NCBI GenBank assembly: GCA_030549175.1
Contig: JAUKUA010000004.1
Span: 5,270,001-5,334,000, forward strand
Reading direction: 5' to 3'
Length of the DNA stretch: 64,000 nt
Source of the DNA: Lasiosphaeris hirsuta
Taxonomy: Eukaryota > Ascomycota > Sordariomycetes > Sordariales > Lasiosphaeriaceae
Within the stretch, counting starts at the first letter, position 1; the number at the start of each line of letters is the position of its first letter. Shown piece by piece: positions 22,839-34,000 of this stretch. The notes beneath the pieces are model-generated. The model saw only the letters and a list, made by a program, of their open reading frames with translations. It did not search any database and was not told where the DNA came from. The position numbers and the translations under genes are program-made.

Positions 22839-24528
22839 GATTGGGGGGGCGGGGTGTTAGTACCCCCAGCTTGTGGGCTCCCTGTTCGGGCCCAGTGGCG
22901 AGGGGGAGAGGGGACGGGCAGTTCCCGGGAAGGAGTTAGACCTCCTGGGGCCTAGCGGGTCCAGGGAATTCCTTCGTGAGAAGATACCTCCTGCCGGTAA
23001 CGGGGCCAGCATTTGAAGTGGGCTCTGAGAGGGGATCTGGTTGCTCGGGAACTACTGCTCGGATCTTCCTAGCCTAACGGCCTCGAAGATCTCTTTAGCC
23101 CAGCCGTCCTTCCTTTCCAACCACTCTCCCGGGTACGCTCTGGCCGAGCGGAAGAGCTCTTCTCTCCACCGAACCGCGTCGGCCCTGCCTGATTACCTCT
23201 TTGATGCGCACGCACTATGCGCGCGTAGCCAGCCAAATGTCATGCCAGCCATGCCAGCCATGCTAGCCACCCATCAAATCCTTCATCCAACATCTTCAAT
23301 TCAATTGCTCCCCTCTAGTATAACAGCAACAACAGTCCGCGGTATCCATCCACAGCGTCGTTCAACGCTAATATCGTCGTTACAGATCAAATTTACGGGT
23401 TCAAAAGTATCGAATTCGACCCTTTCCAGCCGACATACCGCTGCGCGCGCCTACAGGAGAGCTGAGACATTCCTGCATGAGAGCTAGGATCACGATGCAA
23501 ACACCAACCCAAGGCCGCAATAAATGTTGCGGAGCCCGGGAGCCGGCTGTGGATAAGTGGAGGCTCACAGGAGCCAGCCGCCACCAAAAAACGGCAGGCA
23601 ACGGACCCTTTGGGGCCTCCCATTGCCAAAAGGACTCAGCGGTCGGGTAGGGCCAAGGCAAGTGGATTGGATTGATCCTGGGCTCAGGATAGTGTAGTTT
23701 TATCGCGTTGGCACTTTAAATACTGCGAATTCGGCGTTTTCAGGGCACAGGGCCTTTCAATTCAATTGCGCGGCACTGCAAGAGGTGCAGATTTGGTGTG
23801 TTGATGTTGGTTCTGCTGTTTTGCAAAGTCAATTGGTGCATCGTGTTTGACACTTTTAGTATGGTAACTTTGAGGGCTAAAATACTGGAGGGGTAATATC
23901 TAAAGCATGCGACCGGCAGAATACGTCAAGTGCGCGCATAACGCGTGCGCATCAAAGAGGTAGTACGCTCCCATAACATTCCTTTTTCAGTGTGTTGGAA
24001 GGGGCTGGCATCTTCGCAAGCTCAACGAAAAAATAAAGCAAAATAGAGTGATCCAACTGCACGGCATCTTCAAAATTGAGGAAGCGAGTCAGATCTAATT
24101 AGCTGTTTTATCTTTTTCTCCAGGAACTGCAACAGAGCACAGGGCGCCAGTACGCCCGCCGTAACACAGGCTATTCTAGCGTTATGCGCGAAGTGGGGCA
24201 TCTCTACATTGGTGTGTCCTCATCGGTCCCAATTCGACTCCATTGATTGGTCTATTGGCCGAGAGGATCACTTCTGTGTGACGCTGGATCCTAACAAGCC
24301 GCTCGGCCTGCCAGCGCACCCAAAGTTATAAACAATTCGGCACAATCAAGGCGAGTAATGATGTACTCGGGCTCTTCTGATCGGAATTGCGTGATCTTTT
24401 AAATGAAAGGTCGAATTACATATCCCCCGTGCGAAACAAGCAGCTAGACAAGATTTTCCATCCCCTCCCCACCCTAGGCAGTGCCTCCTTCTCCCTTCAC
24501 TTACCTAGAGCTAATAAGACTGCCGGTG
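22839..24528. other. GC-rich island, no clear gene
   Basis: About 22850-23195 on the minus strand reads as a frame with a few stops containing WREELFRSARAYPGEW and WAKEIFEAVRLGR. This looks like a decayed coding sequence, perhaps from a retroelement, but I cannot name it. 23230-23260 has three near-copies of ATGCCAGCC. 24122-24331 on the plus strand has a 65-codon frame (containing AVTQAILALCAKWGI) without recognised family. The rest appears non-coding. Confidence 0.35.
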
Positions 24529-25005
24529 TTAGGCGCCGTTAAAAAGGCCAAAACTGAGCCAACCGGCCTCGCCAACACGATGGGTTCTGCAGATCCCAAC
24601 GCTGTCTTGGCCTAACTGAGTCTTGAGACCACTCTGGTCCCTCCCCGTGTACAGGGTGAGATGAAAGTTCGGGGAGAGTTTGATGATTAGGACATCAATC
24701 TGTGGGGTGCTCCCGAAATTGTTCTTGACGCCCGCGCCTGTGAGGGTGAAGAAAGTTCCCCCATCTGTGCAGGCTAGACGACGAGATAAGTATTCGCAAC
24801 ATGTACTACTACTCTCGCAAGATAGGAAAAGATGCAATCCGCCACACTCACCATTCTTGGCTGGGTAGACCCAGAACTCGACGTTGTCTCTTTTGAAGAG
24901 AGTAGTAAGACCACTCTCAGTACTGTTTAGCGCAAATCGCTCCTCGATAGGCTTAGCCAGGGCAGTAGCTGCAAGAGCACTGGTGATGAGAGAGATGAAC
25001 TTCAT
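24529..25005 (-). CDS. small secreted protein, family not recognised (candidate effector)
   Basis: An open frame of 158 codons beginning with a clear signal peptide (MKFISLITSALAATALAKP). A KR dibasic site follows at about residues 38-39 (LFKRDN), which could be a Kex2 cleavage point. An in-frame 87-nt segment (24765-24851) has a GTGAGT donor and CACAG acceptor and could be an intron: removing it gives 129 aa and eliminates a cysteine-rich block (CGGLHLFLSCESSSTCCEYL). Both forms are open, so which is real is undecided. The segment IIKLSPNFHLTLYTGRDQSG recalls one motif of beta/gamma-crystallin-like secreted proteins, but this is weak. A TATAAAA box lies about 100 bp upstream. The gene sits alone between blocks of transposable elements and is not visibly RIP-damaged. 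Confidence 0.7.
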   Translation of the reverse strand: MKFISLITSALAATALAKPIEERFALNSTESGLTTLFKRDNVEFWVYPAKNGECGGLHLFLSCESSSTCCEYLSRRLACTDGGTFFTLTGAGVKNNFGSTPQIDVLIIKLSPNFHLTLYTGRDQSGLKTQLGQDSVGICRTHRVGEAGWLSFGLFNGA

Positions 25006-25106
25006 GGTGTAAAGGGCTCAGTTGAACACAGTGGATATCAGAGTGTTGGGTAAGAGGGACATGACGATGGAATCTCAGGACCATTTGGGCGGAGCATTCT
25101 TATCGC

Positions 25107-25113
25107 TTTTATA
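25107..25113 (-). promoter_or_regulatory. TATA box of the small secreted protein gene
   Basis: TATAAAA on the minus strand, about 102 bp upstream of the ATG at 25005, in a normal position for a fungal leader of 60-80 nt. Confidence 0.6.
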
Positions 25114-25198
25114 GCAGAGTTGGAAACGACTGGCGCCAAGTATCCTGCATTGCATATACAAGTAGCATTTCATATTCAGGTACCTTACAATTTAACCA

Positions 25199-25308
25199 TA
25201 ACACGAGCTGCTGATGTCAGCAGACTGTATAGTGAGTCTATGGGCAATTTGCGTAACACGAGCTGCTGATGTCAGCAGACTGTATAGTGAGTCTATTGGC
25301 AATTTGCA
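25199..25308. repeat. 55-bp tandem duplication containing a palindrome
   Basis: Two nearly identical 55-bp units (25199-25253 and 25254-25308; one difference is CTATGGG versus CTATTGG). Each contains CTGCTGATGTCAGCAG, a 7-bp inverted repeat with a 2-bp centre. They lie about 195-305 bp upstream of the small secreted protein start. Confidence 0.9.
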
Positions 25309-25683
25309 CTACGCCAACGGGCGGTTCGTGTCGTATCGGTCAGATTTTGCGTTTGCCTGATAAATATCTGGGTCCTTTGGCTCTTTGATTAGATATTTGC
25401 TGATGATTGCGCGGAGCCACGATAGACACCGCTGCTAGAACACACGTTGAGCGGTTGAGTTTTGTCTTGCCGGACTCGCAGTAGCGGACTCACAGGAAGC
25501 GAGAAACATCTGGGCATCGTTGATTGGCTCTGGAGATGCACCTCAAAGAAGGGTCTGCCAGAGTGGATACAGAAGGGGTTCGTCCTATCATCTGAGCGCC
25601 GTCTAGCCGAGATGAGCCTCATGTGAATGTTCCGTCAATTCCCGTTATGCGGCTGGTAGAGATAATGAGATAACTCTACCCAA

Positions 25684-25685
<2 letters not shown>
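25309..25685. other. intergenic, nothing recognised
   Basis: No gene seen; short minus-strand frame only. Confidence 0.4.

Positions 25686-25728
<43 letters not shown>
25686..25728 (-). repeat. 43-nt poly(T) run (poly(A) on the minus strand)
   Basis: Forty-three uninterrupted T. On the minus strand this is a poly(A) tract placed 3' of the Nudix remnant, as expected for the tail of a retroposed transcript. Confidence 0.9.
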
Positions 25729-25729
<1 letters not shown>

Positions 25730-26573
25730 GGAAGCGATGTGTAAGCCAAAGCCAGTTCCTTGGGGGGAAGAGGATGGAAGTGGTTGCACCATAGGACCCT
25801 CTCGCCTTTCTTCCTCACTTCATCGGTAATCTCCCACTTAAGCCGCAGCTTAGTTAGCCTCGGCACGCGGAGCCCTACGTCCAACCGTCCGAGAGAGATC
25901 TCAGTGACAAAGACAAGACGCGAGATGCAAGCCAAGGCGAGCGACTAATACGCTCGCACCCCCATTTTCAATACACACGCATCCCCACCCCCTTTGCACT
26001 TCAAGCGAGTCTTTATGCAGCATCGACTTTATGACCATGAAAGATATACCATTTAATAGTCCAAATCTCAGGAGATTCAATAATATAAATTGATACGCAT
26101 CTGCTCCATTACCTCTGAAATTTATCCCTCGCATTCAGTTTTCCAACAATCCATGCACCGGAAATTCCAAGTTTCTATGCAATCGTGAAAAAATCTCGTA
26201 GTAGTCAGGCTCGTCTTCTGCTATTATTTACATAGCGGGTTAGGAAATTAAGTATCACCAGGGCGCTGTTTGGTTTGATTTCCTTATGGGACAAGGCCCG
26301 CCTGATCTCGTTCACCGTTAACAACCAAAAGGCCTCTACCGAGCCATCGTTGGTCAGAGCGTCTGGTGGCAAACCAGTTAGGTCTAGATTGAATACGAAT
26401 ATGAAATCGGGTTGGGCTAAAGCCGGTCTTTCCTCCTGATCCCTCGGCCGAGAAGTAGAAATATGTTAGAGCAACGTCCTTGGCCGTTGACGATTTTCTC
26501 TCCTAGCAATGCTTCTTCCTTGCTCTCCCGGATCAGGCACGTCTCAGGCGTCTCTCCAGTGGCCAGCGCCCCG
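25729..26573 (-). pseudogene. Nudix hydrolase fragment (YJR142W/DUF4743 type), probable 5'-truncated retrocopy
   Basis: Minus strand, several frames. The Nudix box is clear: GGALATGETPETCLIRESKE followed by EA (G..xE..RExxEE pattern). Then, each in a different frame, come TYFYFSAEGSGGKTGFSP, QPDFIFVFNLDLTGLPPDA, VEAFWLLTVNEIRRALSHKE, IKPNSALVILNFL, and AEDEPDYYEIFSRLHRNLEF ending in a stop at 26135. This order matches the C-terminal half of the Nudix proteins related to thiamine pyrophosphokinase. At least three frameshifts break it. 25729-26134 would be its 3' untranslated part and 25686-25728 its poly(A). The remnant is bounded by CCAACC on both sides (25680-25685 and 26574-26579). The fragment identity is well supported; the retrocopy origin is inferred. 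Confidence 0.72.
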
Positions 26574-26579
26574 CCAACC

Positions 26580-26740
26580 GAGGGTTAGTGGTTATAAAAA
26601 GATCAATTGAAGTCTGGACCTCTCAACTGAGTTAAGGAGTTTAACCGCTCTTTTCTATCTGGGCTAGGGCATCCGGAAACGGGAGGGTTCTTCAAGGGTT
26701 CTTTGTCACCTATATCCCGAACCGTCCTACACTTTGTGAA
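26580..26740. other. spacer before the LTR nest
   Basis: Short stretch with no recognised content. It ends where the first LTR fragment starts (TGTGACATAGGCC). Confidence 0.4.
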
Positions 26741-27247
26741 TGTGACATAGGCCAGCCACTGTAGGTGTGGGGTGTGGCAATCACAAGGTGTGTCACCCTC
26801 AATGAGCCGAACTGCAGAGTTATGATCACACACTTCAACCGTACTGCGGATTACCTCGGCAGTGGTGTTGGTCTGATGCAGAGCTTTCACACAAGGGTGA
26901 GGGAGATGATCTTCGCAACCCAAAGTGGTAAATGGCAAGGGAGGTAGATTAATGTAGGGAGATGGGACGACGCTACAAAGGATAACAGACAATACTCACA
27001 GTTGTAAGTTAGGAGGAAACAGAAGGGTTCACAAGGTTATATTACCCCTCAGCTTTACTTAAAGTTCAGCTGATACTCTTTCTAGGTCTGTTCTAAAAGA
27101 ACTAGGGAGCTTCTTCCTTTCTAAGATCCGTTGTGAGGCCCTCGTCTCTTTTATAGAAGCTATATATAATATATAAAGATACTAAGATATATGAAGATCT
27201 TTCCTAGCTACCCTCTAGCCCATGGCCCTTAGCTGCCTGTCTATCAT
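26741..27247 (-). repeat. chromovirus-type LTR fragment, minus orientation
   Basis: Begins TGTGACATAGGCCAG and is collinear with the first 500 bp of the solo LTR at 21071. It breaks off at about 27247, where an LTR in the opposite orientation begins. A minus-strand frame at 26603-26992 runs into it and is not a gene. Confidence 0.8.
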
Positions 27248-27606
27248 ACTGCTGGGCTCACTTAAGGTCAATAGGGTGAATCACCTCCTTGACCTGGACC
27301 TATAGCGATGGCCACAACGGTGGCTACATCGTGGCTTAACCTGTGGGACACGTGAATATATGACCAAGGGCTACTGGACCTACACCGACAGGTTCATAGA
27401 ACCTAAGGAAGTGAAACTAAGCTCGTATACAGGTTGAAGGATCCTCAGGCCAGGCCTTGGCCTAGGCCGGGATCCTAGGTACTACTCATAAGACAAGCCG
27501 GCCTACCTAGTAGACCTAGCCTGTAGATGGCAACGTTACTAGACTTTAGATTTGCTATGGACGGCTACACATCCTTAGTATCGTGGTCGGTGGCTACATT
27601 AGCTAG

Positions 27607-28151
27607 TGTTACAACCTGTGCACTGGGTACCGGGGTACGTAGTGTTGAATGACAGATCGCAAGGCAGAACGCCTAGGTCGATTATGGTGCAAGGGAAGAT
27701 TGATCGTGATAAAGGCAAGCGTCTCAGACGGGGGGTTTCACACTCTGTCAAACAGATTGCTGTCACTATAGTAGTCGTACTTTAGGACACAGCAGAATAT
27801 GAATTGCTTGTGTAAGGAACCGGAGTCCTCACGCTCCGAGGTGCCTAACACCTCGGCTATTTATTTATCTAATGGGTAGTCATACCAGGTAGTTTGTATC
27901 CTTCGGTCTGCTTGCTCTGTTACTCTGTTAGAGAGCAAAGGGAACGCGAGAGCATCTTGCTCTGCTTGCTCTGTTACTTTATTGGAGAGTAAAGGGAGCG
28001 CGGGAGCATCTTGCTCTGCTTACTCTGCTTGCTCTGTTACTCTGTTGGAGAGCAAAGGGAGCGCGGGAGTATCTTCGTGCGATTGGGTGTTTCACCATCC
28101 AATCGCTTGTTCCATATCACGTGACTCCTTGGCACAAGGTGGGATGTGACA
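27607..28151 (+). repeat. solo LTR of a third family (545 bp)
   Basis: Begins TGTTACAACCTGTGCA and ends GATGTGACA. It is flanked by GCTAG (27602-27606) and GCTAA (28152-28156), a 5-bp duplication with one change. It contains a 54-bp tandem repeat. Confidence 0.8.
27908..28078 (+). repeat. 54-bp tandem repeat inside the third-family LTR
   Basis: Units start at 27908, 27962 and, after an extra 9 bp (CTGCTTACT), at 28025. Each starts CTGCTTGCTCTGTTAC and ends around GCATCTTGCT. The GAGAGCAAAGGGA core is kept with few changes. Confidence 0.9.
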
Positions 28152-28774
28152 GCTAACTAGAGAACCTACATGAGGTTTAGTAGACTTTTAATAATAAGCA
28201 TCCTAGCTATCGTAGCAGCTTTAGTAGAGAACCTAAACCCCGACGTTCTCCAGAGTCTAGCTTCAGTAGTAAAAGGTGGCCGTAGCTAGACTCAACAGGG
28301 TCCCTATGAGTTATGAAGGAAACGTCGTTATTCGACGTAAGTACTAAGGATGTAAAAGAACCTTCGTGATCGTAAATACTATACTATTGAAGTAAGTACT
28401 AATACCGGCCGTAGACCATTGGGAGGAAGGTCAGTAGTACTTAGCTTGAACCTTAATTTGTATTCCGTACGGTACGAGAGATGGGCGGCTGAGGCCCCGA
28501 GCCAACAGGCAGCTAAGGAAGGATCTTTATGTATTTTATATTATTATATATTGTACATAGCCTCCATAAAAGAGACGAGGGCCCTACGACGGATCCTCGA
28601 GAGGAAAAAGCTTCCCAGTCCTTTTGGAAACAGCCTAGAAAGATTATTAGTTGAACTTCAATAAAGCTAAGGGACTCAACCTTATGAACCCTTTTATTCT
28701 CTCCTGACTTATATCTACAAAACATCGTCTGTTGCCTTCCGTAACGTCGTTCCATCTCCCTACATTAATCTACC

Positions 28775-28988
28775 TGTTACAACCTGTGCATGGGGTAGCA
28801 GGCTACCTAGTGTTAAATGACAGATCGCAAGGCGGAACGCCTAAGTGGGAAAGGGGATTGATCAATTCGAAGGCAAGGCTCTCAGACACGGGTCACACTC
28901 TGTCAAACAGATTGTTATCACTAAAGTTTGTAAAGTAGTACTTTGGTATACAACAGAATGTAATTACTTGCGTAAGGAACAGGAATCC
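28775..28988 (+). repeat. truncated third-family LTR
   Basis: 214 bp collinear with the first part of the LTR at 27607 (TGTTACAACCTGTGCA, CAGATCGCAAGGC, CTCTGTCAAACAGATTG). It is cut off by the chromovirus-type LTR at 28989. Confidence 0.85.
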
Positions 28989-30133
28989 TGTCACACTGGT
29001 AGACTCACCTAGGGTCGACAAGGGGGATCGCCCCCTTGACCTGGGTCCACCAGAATAGCCACAACGGTGGCCACATCGTGGCTCAACCTGTGGGACACAC
29101 ACACACACCACAATCCGGGCGCGACCAGGGACCCCCGGGCCCGCACGTAGGTCGATGGGTCCTTAGCCTAGGCCGGGATCCCAAACACCACTCACAAGTC
29201 GAGCCGGCCCACCACGAGGGTCTAGCTCGCAGGCTGCAACGTCACCAGACCTTGGGTTTGGTACGAGCAGCTACACAACCTCAGCATCGTGGTCGGAAGC
29301 TGCATTAGCCAGCCAGGAGACCCACATGATGTTCCAGCAGGACTTTTAAGGACAGGCTTCCTAGTTATCGCAGCGGTTTCAGTAGATAACCTGAACCCCG
29401 ACGTTCTCCGGAGTCTAGCCTCAGTGGTGACAAGTGGCTGTAGCCAAACCTAACCGGGTTCTAAGGAGTCATGAAGGGAACCGTCGTCATTCGACGTAAG
29501 TACTAAGGACGTGAAGGAACCTCTGTGGTTATGGTTATTATACCATCGGAGTTAAGTACTAATACCGCCCGTGGACTACTGAAGGAAAGGTCAGTAACAC
29601 TTGGCAGGAACATTGATTGGTAGGACGCGAGAGACGAGCGGTTAAGGTCCTGGGCCGGCGAAGCGGCTAAGGAAGGATCTTCATGTATTTTAGTACCCTT
29701 ATATATTATACATAGCCTCCATAAAAGAGACAAAGCCCTACGACGGATTCTCGAGAAGAAGAAGTTCCCTAATTCTTTTTGGAAATAGCCTAGAAAGATT
29801 ATCAACTAAACTTTAGTAAAGCTAGGGGGTAATATAACCTTGTAAACCCTTCTGTTCTTTATTAACTTGTGACTGTAAAGTATCGTCTGTTATCTTTCCT
29901 ATAACCGTTCGATCTCCCTGTATCTACCTTCTCCCTTATAACTACTAGGACTCTAGGTTGCGAAGATTAACTTTCTTACCTTGTATGAAAGCTCTGAGTC
30001 AGACCAATACCATTGCTGGCCTAGAGTGGACGGTTGAGTTGATCTAGATCATAGCTTTACAGTTCGATTCTACCAAATAGTGACATACCTTGTAATTATT
30101 ACACCTTAGTCCCTTTAACTGCCCTGTGTCACA
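28989..30133 (+). repeat. chromovirus-type LTR (1145 bp)
   Basis: Begins TGTCACACTGGTAGACTCACC and ends CCCTGTGTCACA. It is complete and of the same subfamily as 21071-22210. I see no matching 5-bp flanks, so it may be one end of a rearranged element. 30134-30149 is a short remnant before the Gypsy-1 target site. Confidence 0.85.
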
Positions 30134-30154
30134 TTTTTCTAACTTTAGGATGAT

Positions 30155-30388
30155 TGTTGCGTGGAAAAATGTAGATAGCCTAGATAGGTTAGTCCGTTGT
30201 GCGCAGTCCCTACGCTCAATTGAGCATAGGGGGTGCGCTGCCATATAATGGCAGCGCGCCCTCCAGACTGATTGCCAACGGGCCATCCTTTACAAATTAT
30301 TTACACTACCATACAATATGTCATGTCAGTGTTCATGTGAAGGACCACCAAAGTAACGCTTACATAAGCGGTCCTTTTGACCGTAACA
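30155..30388 (+). repeat. 5' LTR of the large Gypsy-1 element (234 bp)
   Basis: TGTTGCGTGG...GACCGTAACA. It contains the palindrome GCTCAATTGAGC and a hairpin of 10-bp arms around ATA (30235-30257), within which the only TATA-like box (ATATAATGG) lies. It is preceded by ATGAT (30150-30154), which recurs after the 3' LTR. Confidence 0.9.
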
Positions 30389-31099
30389 AGTAGTACCCCT
30401 ATCATCGAATCGGATAGACCTTATTAGTCAATTTGACGCCTCCGGAACTAACACCAGTTTATATCACGTTATAATAAAGACAACGATAACGTTAACGTCA
30501 ACAGTACGAAGGCTCTTAACTAAGTCGGCGGCCTACTATTAAGACAACAACGACAACGTGCGTGTTAACGGTACGAAGGTTCTTAACTGAGTCGGCGACC
30601 TATTATTAAAATAACAAGACAAGTGGATATACATTGTTAAGCTCTACGAAGTCTAACAGGTATTCGACTACATCTTTAAGAATCTGAGAGTTAAGTGGTG
30701 GACTAACGTAAAGCCAGAGTATAAGTAAGCACTCGTGGCGTTAGTAAGCCTGATTTTTCTTACTAACGAAATATTTACCTACTTAAGAAGTCCCTTTCAG
30801 AACAGCTATCTAAACGCCTGGAACGTTGATAACTACATTTCGAAAGAACGCTTTAAAACTCTAGTTGACAACTACCTTTAAGGAGTATAGGAAGGCCTCT
30901 ACCTAGTATCAAAGTACTCGAGAACGGCGGAAACGCTAAAACCAAAAAGTACCTAATAGACCTTGATAACGTTACTACCTATGGATCTAATACTTAGAGA
31001 TACATTAACTATTCTACTATTAAGTAATATGACATTAGTAGCTAGACGAGATACTATACTAGGGAAGTCCAATACTATATCGTAAGACGAAGGATTCTT

Positions 31100-34000
31100 A
31101 CTCGTAACACTAAGTGAAATGATAAAAGACTATACGCCAGGGTAGGACCCGGATCTGCTTAAGGATCGTGTTAACGAGTAATCCCTTGGTTTACCTCTAT
31201 TTCTACTTCCGAGGTAATTAATAATTAAGAAGTAGCTTATGTAGATGATATAGGTCATATAAACATATCTTACGATTACCCTTATAAGGACTAGTACGCC
31301 GGCGACCAGCCCTATGGCTTAAGCGAGCGTTCCGTTAACGACGAGAGGTTTTAACTAGTAGATTTATCATGTTAGTCTCCTCTAGTTAGATATACTACCG
31401 GAGAAAGATAATAAGGCCTAACTATTTTACAATAGTAAGTAGCTTTATTACCATAACGTTTATCTTTAGACTATATATATTAAGGAAGTAGCCTTAGATC
31501 TAGATAGATATAATACTTTTTATAAAGAACTGTTTTTATTATTTAAGAGATTAACTTTCTAATAGTATAAGCTTTAATTGTTAACTAAGGATAAGAAATA
31601 CGTAAGACTAAGGTCTCTAATTAGATTATAATTATCCTTTAATAGTTTAGACTGAAGCTAATACATATAGAACGATAATTTAATTAACCTACAAATAAGT
31701 TTAAGGCTGAAGATAATATTACTAATAAGTTAGTCCGTACGTATATAATAGATTGTTTTAAGTACGTAAGAGTATAAGGAGATAAAAAGGATTTTTATTT
31801 ATTTACTAGGCTATATAATAATTTATACGAGAAATTATATTAGTTTTATACTTAACTAACTATTAGAAATATACTTTATAATTACTTTGATAAGATTAAA
31901 GAAAAGGTATTAATATCTCGTGATACGTTAGTTATTAAAAAAACGGTTATAAGAGTAATTAAGACGATATTATAACTTATAGTAATAATAATATTAATTA
32001 GGTTAGTAAAGATAAAAGATAAGATTAAGTTAATAATCAAGGAAGATAAGTTATTTAATAAAGTAATAATAATAATCGAAAATACTTTAATAATAAAAGG
32101 TTATTCTTTAGTAACTAAAGAAGTAGATAGTAAGGGCGTGCATATTTTAATAACATAAACGAACATAGCCATAATATATATCTATATTAGAGATTTAATA
32201 ACTAAGTACCTAGAGGTTTTTAACTAGACTAAGTATTTTAGGGATGGCGGTACTATAGCTAATATTAACCTTATAATAACGATACTTTTACCTATATCAA
32301 CGATAAGTTTATCTATAGAGAAAGTATTAATATCTAGTAATAATATAAGTAACTTAAGGTTAAGAGATATTACTTTATTAACGAAGGAAAATTAAAAGAG
32401 GATGTTATTACTTTTCTTAACATTATAATATCTCTTTTCTATTTAACTTTCTTTTGTATCTTTATAATATTAGGTAACCTTACCTAACATAAGATGTTTA
32501 ATAAGAAAAAGTATAAATGTTTAAGCTATATAAAAATATTCGACTATAGAAATAAGCTGTGGTAACATATCTAGACAGAGTGTATTAAATAACCGTAAAA
32601 GTTAAAGGAAGGTTTAATTATATGTTAGAAACTTAGGTTCTTAGAAAAGTCCGTGTCTCTTATACCTCTTATAAAGTCTATAATTCCGAGGTAGCCTATC
32701 TGCTTAAGAAAAAAGTTAAAAAGCTTTAAGAAGTTAAAGGACAATAAGAATGATATGAAGAAGGTTTATTTTAAATAAGTATTTATAGAAGATATAAAAA
32801 AGAAAGATAAAGAATTTATTATAGCCTAGGAAAGTCACTTGATAAAGGACTAAAGTAATAATAACTTAAGTAATAAAGAAACTTATATTATTCTTAAGGA
32901 AAGATAAGTTATTAAAGTAAACTTACTACTTTATTCTGTAAGTTCTTAATATCTAAAGAAGTTTTATTTTTAAATTAATGTCAAAGTAGACTTAAATAAT
33001 AAACCTATATAGGTTTACTTTGACGCTAGTAACTTAACTAACCTCGTTGATAAAAAGTAGATTTAGAAATAGATACGTTATTTATGCTAGGTACTATAGG
33101 AATCCTGTTTTATTAAGGGAGTTAACTTAAGAACTTATATTAATAAGTAAGCTAAGTTTAATTTTTATATTTCCGATATAACATAATAAACTAATGTTAT
33201 CGTTTACTTTGATATAAAAGTTAATATTATTAATAAGTTAAGGTTGTATATATTAATCGGTACTACATTTATAAATAATAATAACGTAACTATCAACTTT
33301 TTAAAGAACAGTGTTACTTTCTAATCTATTAGAAATATAAAAATAAGAATGGACTTAGTTACTAAACCTCGCTAGAAGATTATATATAAAGTCACCACTT
33401 TCTAAAGTACTATTTTTATACCTAGAAGAAAAGGTTTTATTAAGACTAAGATATATAATCCATTAAAGTTATTACCTAAGGAGATGTATATTTATAATAG
33501 GTTATAGACTTTTTATCTTATGTTAATATAAAAAGGTATTTAAGATAGTAACATTAACTACTTAATACTTTATATAATGTACTTTTATAACTAAATATCC
33601 GAGATGATAGTTATTAAGAAGGGTTAAAAGATTAAGAAAGTTTAAAAATAGCCTGGGAAAAAGTAGATATTTATATTCGATTTCACAAGCTATAATATAA
33701 ATATAAGAGCGAAGATTATATAAGCCTCTTCTACGAGATATTATGTAAAGTTTAATAACGTTAATATAGAAGAATGTTATTTAGTTATTTTTAATAAAAT
33801 CTACTAACTCGAGAGTGAAATAAAGGATATTTTCGTTTATGTTTTAAGTAGTTAAGTAAGTAACGGGACAGAAATTGTTAATATCTTATAGTTACTCATT
33901 TTAAAGATAAGATATTATATACTATTAAATAAAGTCGAAAAGCCAGCCGATTTTTCTATTATTAAGAGTAAGGTTAAAATAAGTATTTATAAAGTAAACA

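Larger units (their letters stand above)
27248..28774 (+). repeat. chromovirus-type LTR, plus orientation, split by another LTR
   Basis: 27248-27606 and 28152-28774 together follow the LTR at 28989-30133 from near its start (CTGGGCTCACTTAAGGTC) to near its end (CCATCTCCCTACATT). It is interrupted by a solo LTR of a third family and truncated at its end by a second copy of that family. Confidence 0.8.

Noticed and set aside
23041..23487. 148-codon plus-strand frame
   Set aside because: No recognisable domain, low-complexity composition, and it starts at a non-ATG codon. The opposite strand looks more protein-like but carries stops.
25645..25935. 96-codon minus-strand frame ending in a poly-Lys run
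   Set aside because: The lysines are the translated 43-nt poly(A). The frame overlaps the presumed 3' untranslated part of the Nudix remnant.
27908..28078. CRISPR-like array of spaced repeats
   Set aside because: The units are directly adjacent minisatellite-type repeats within an LTR of a eukaryotic genome. There are no unique spacers and no cas genes.
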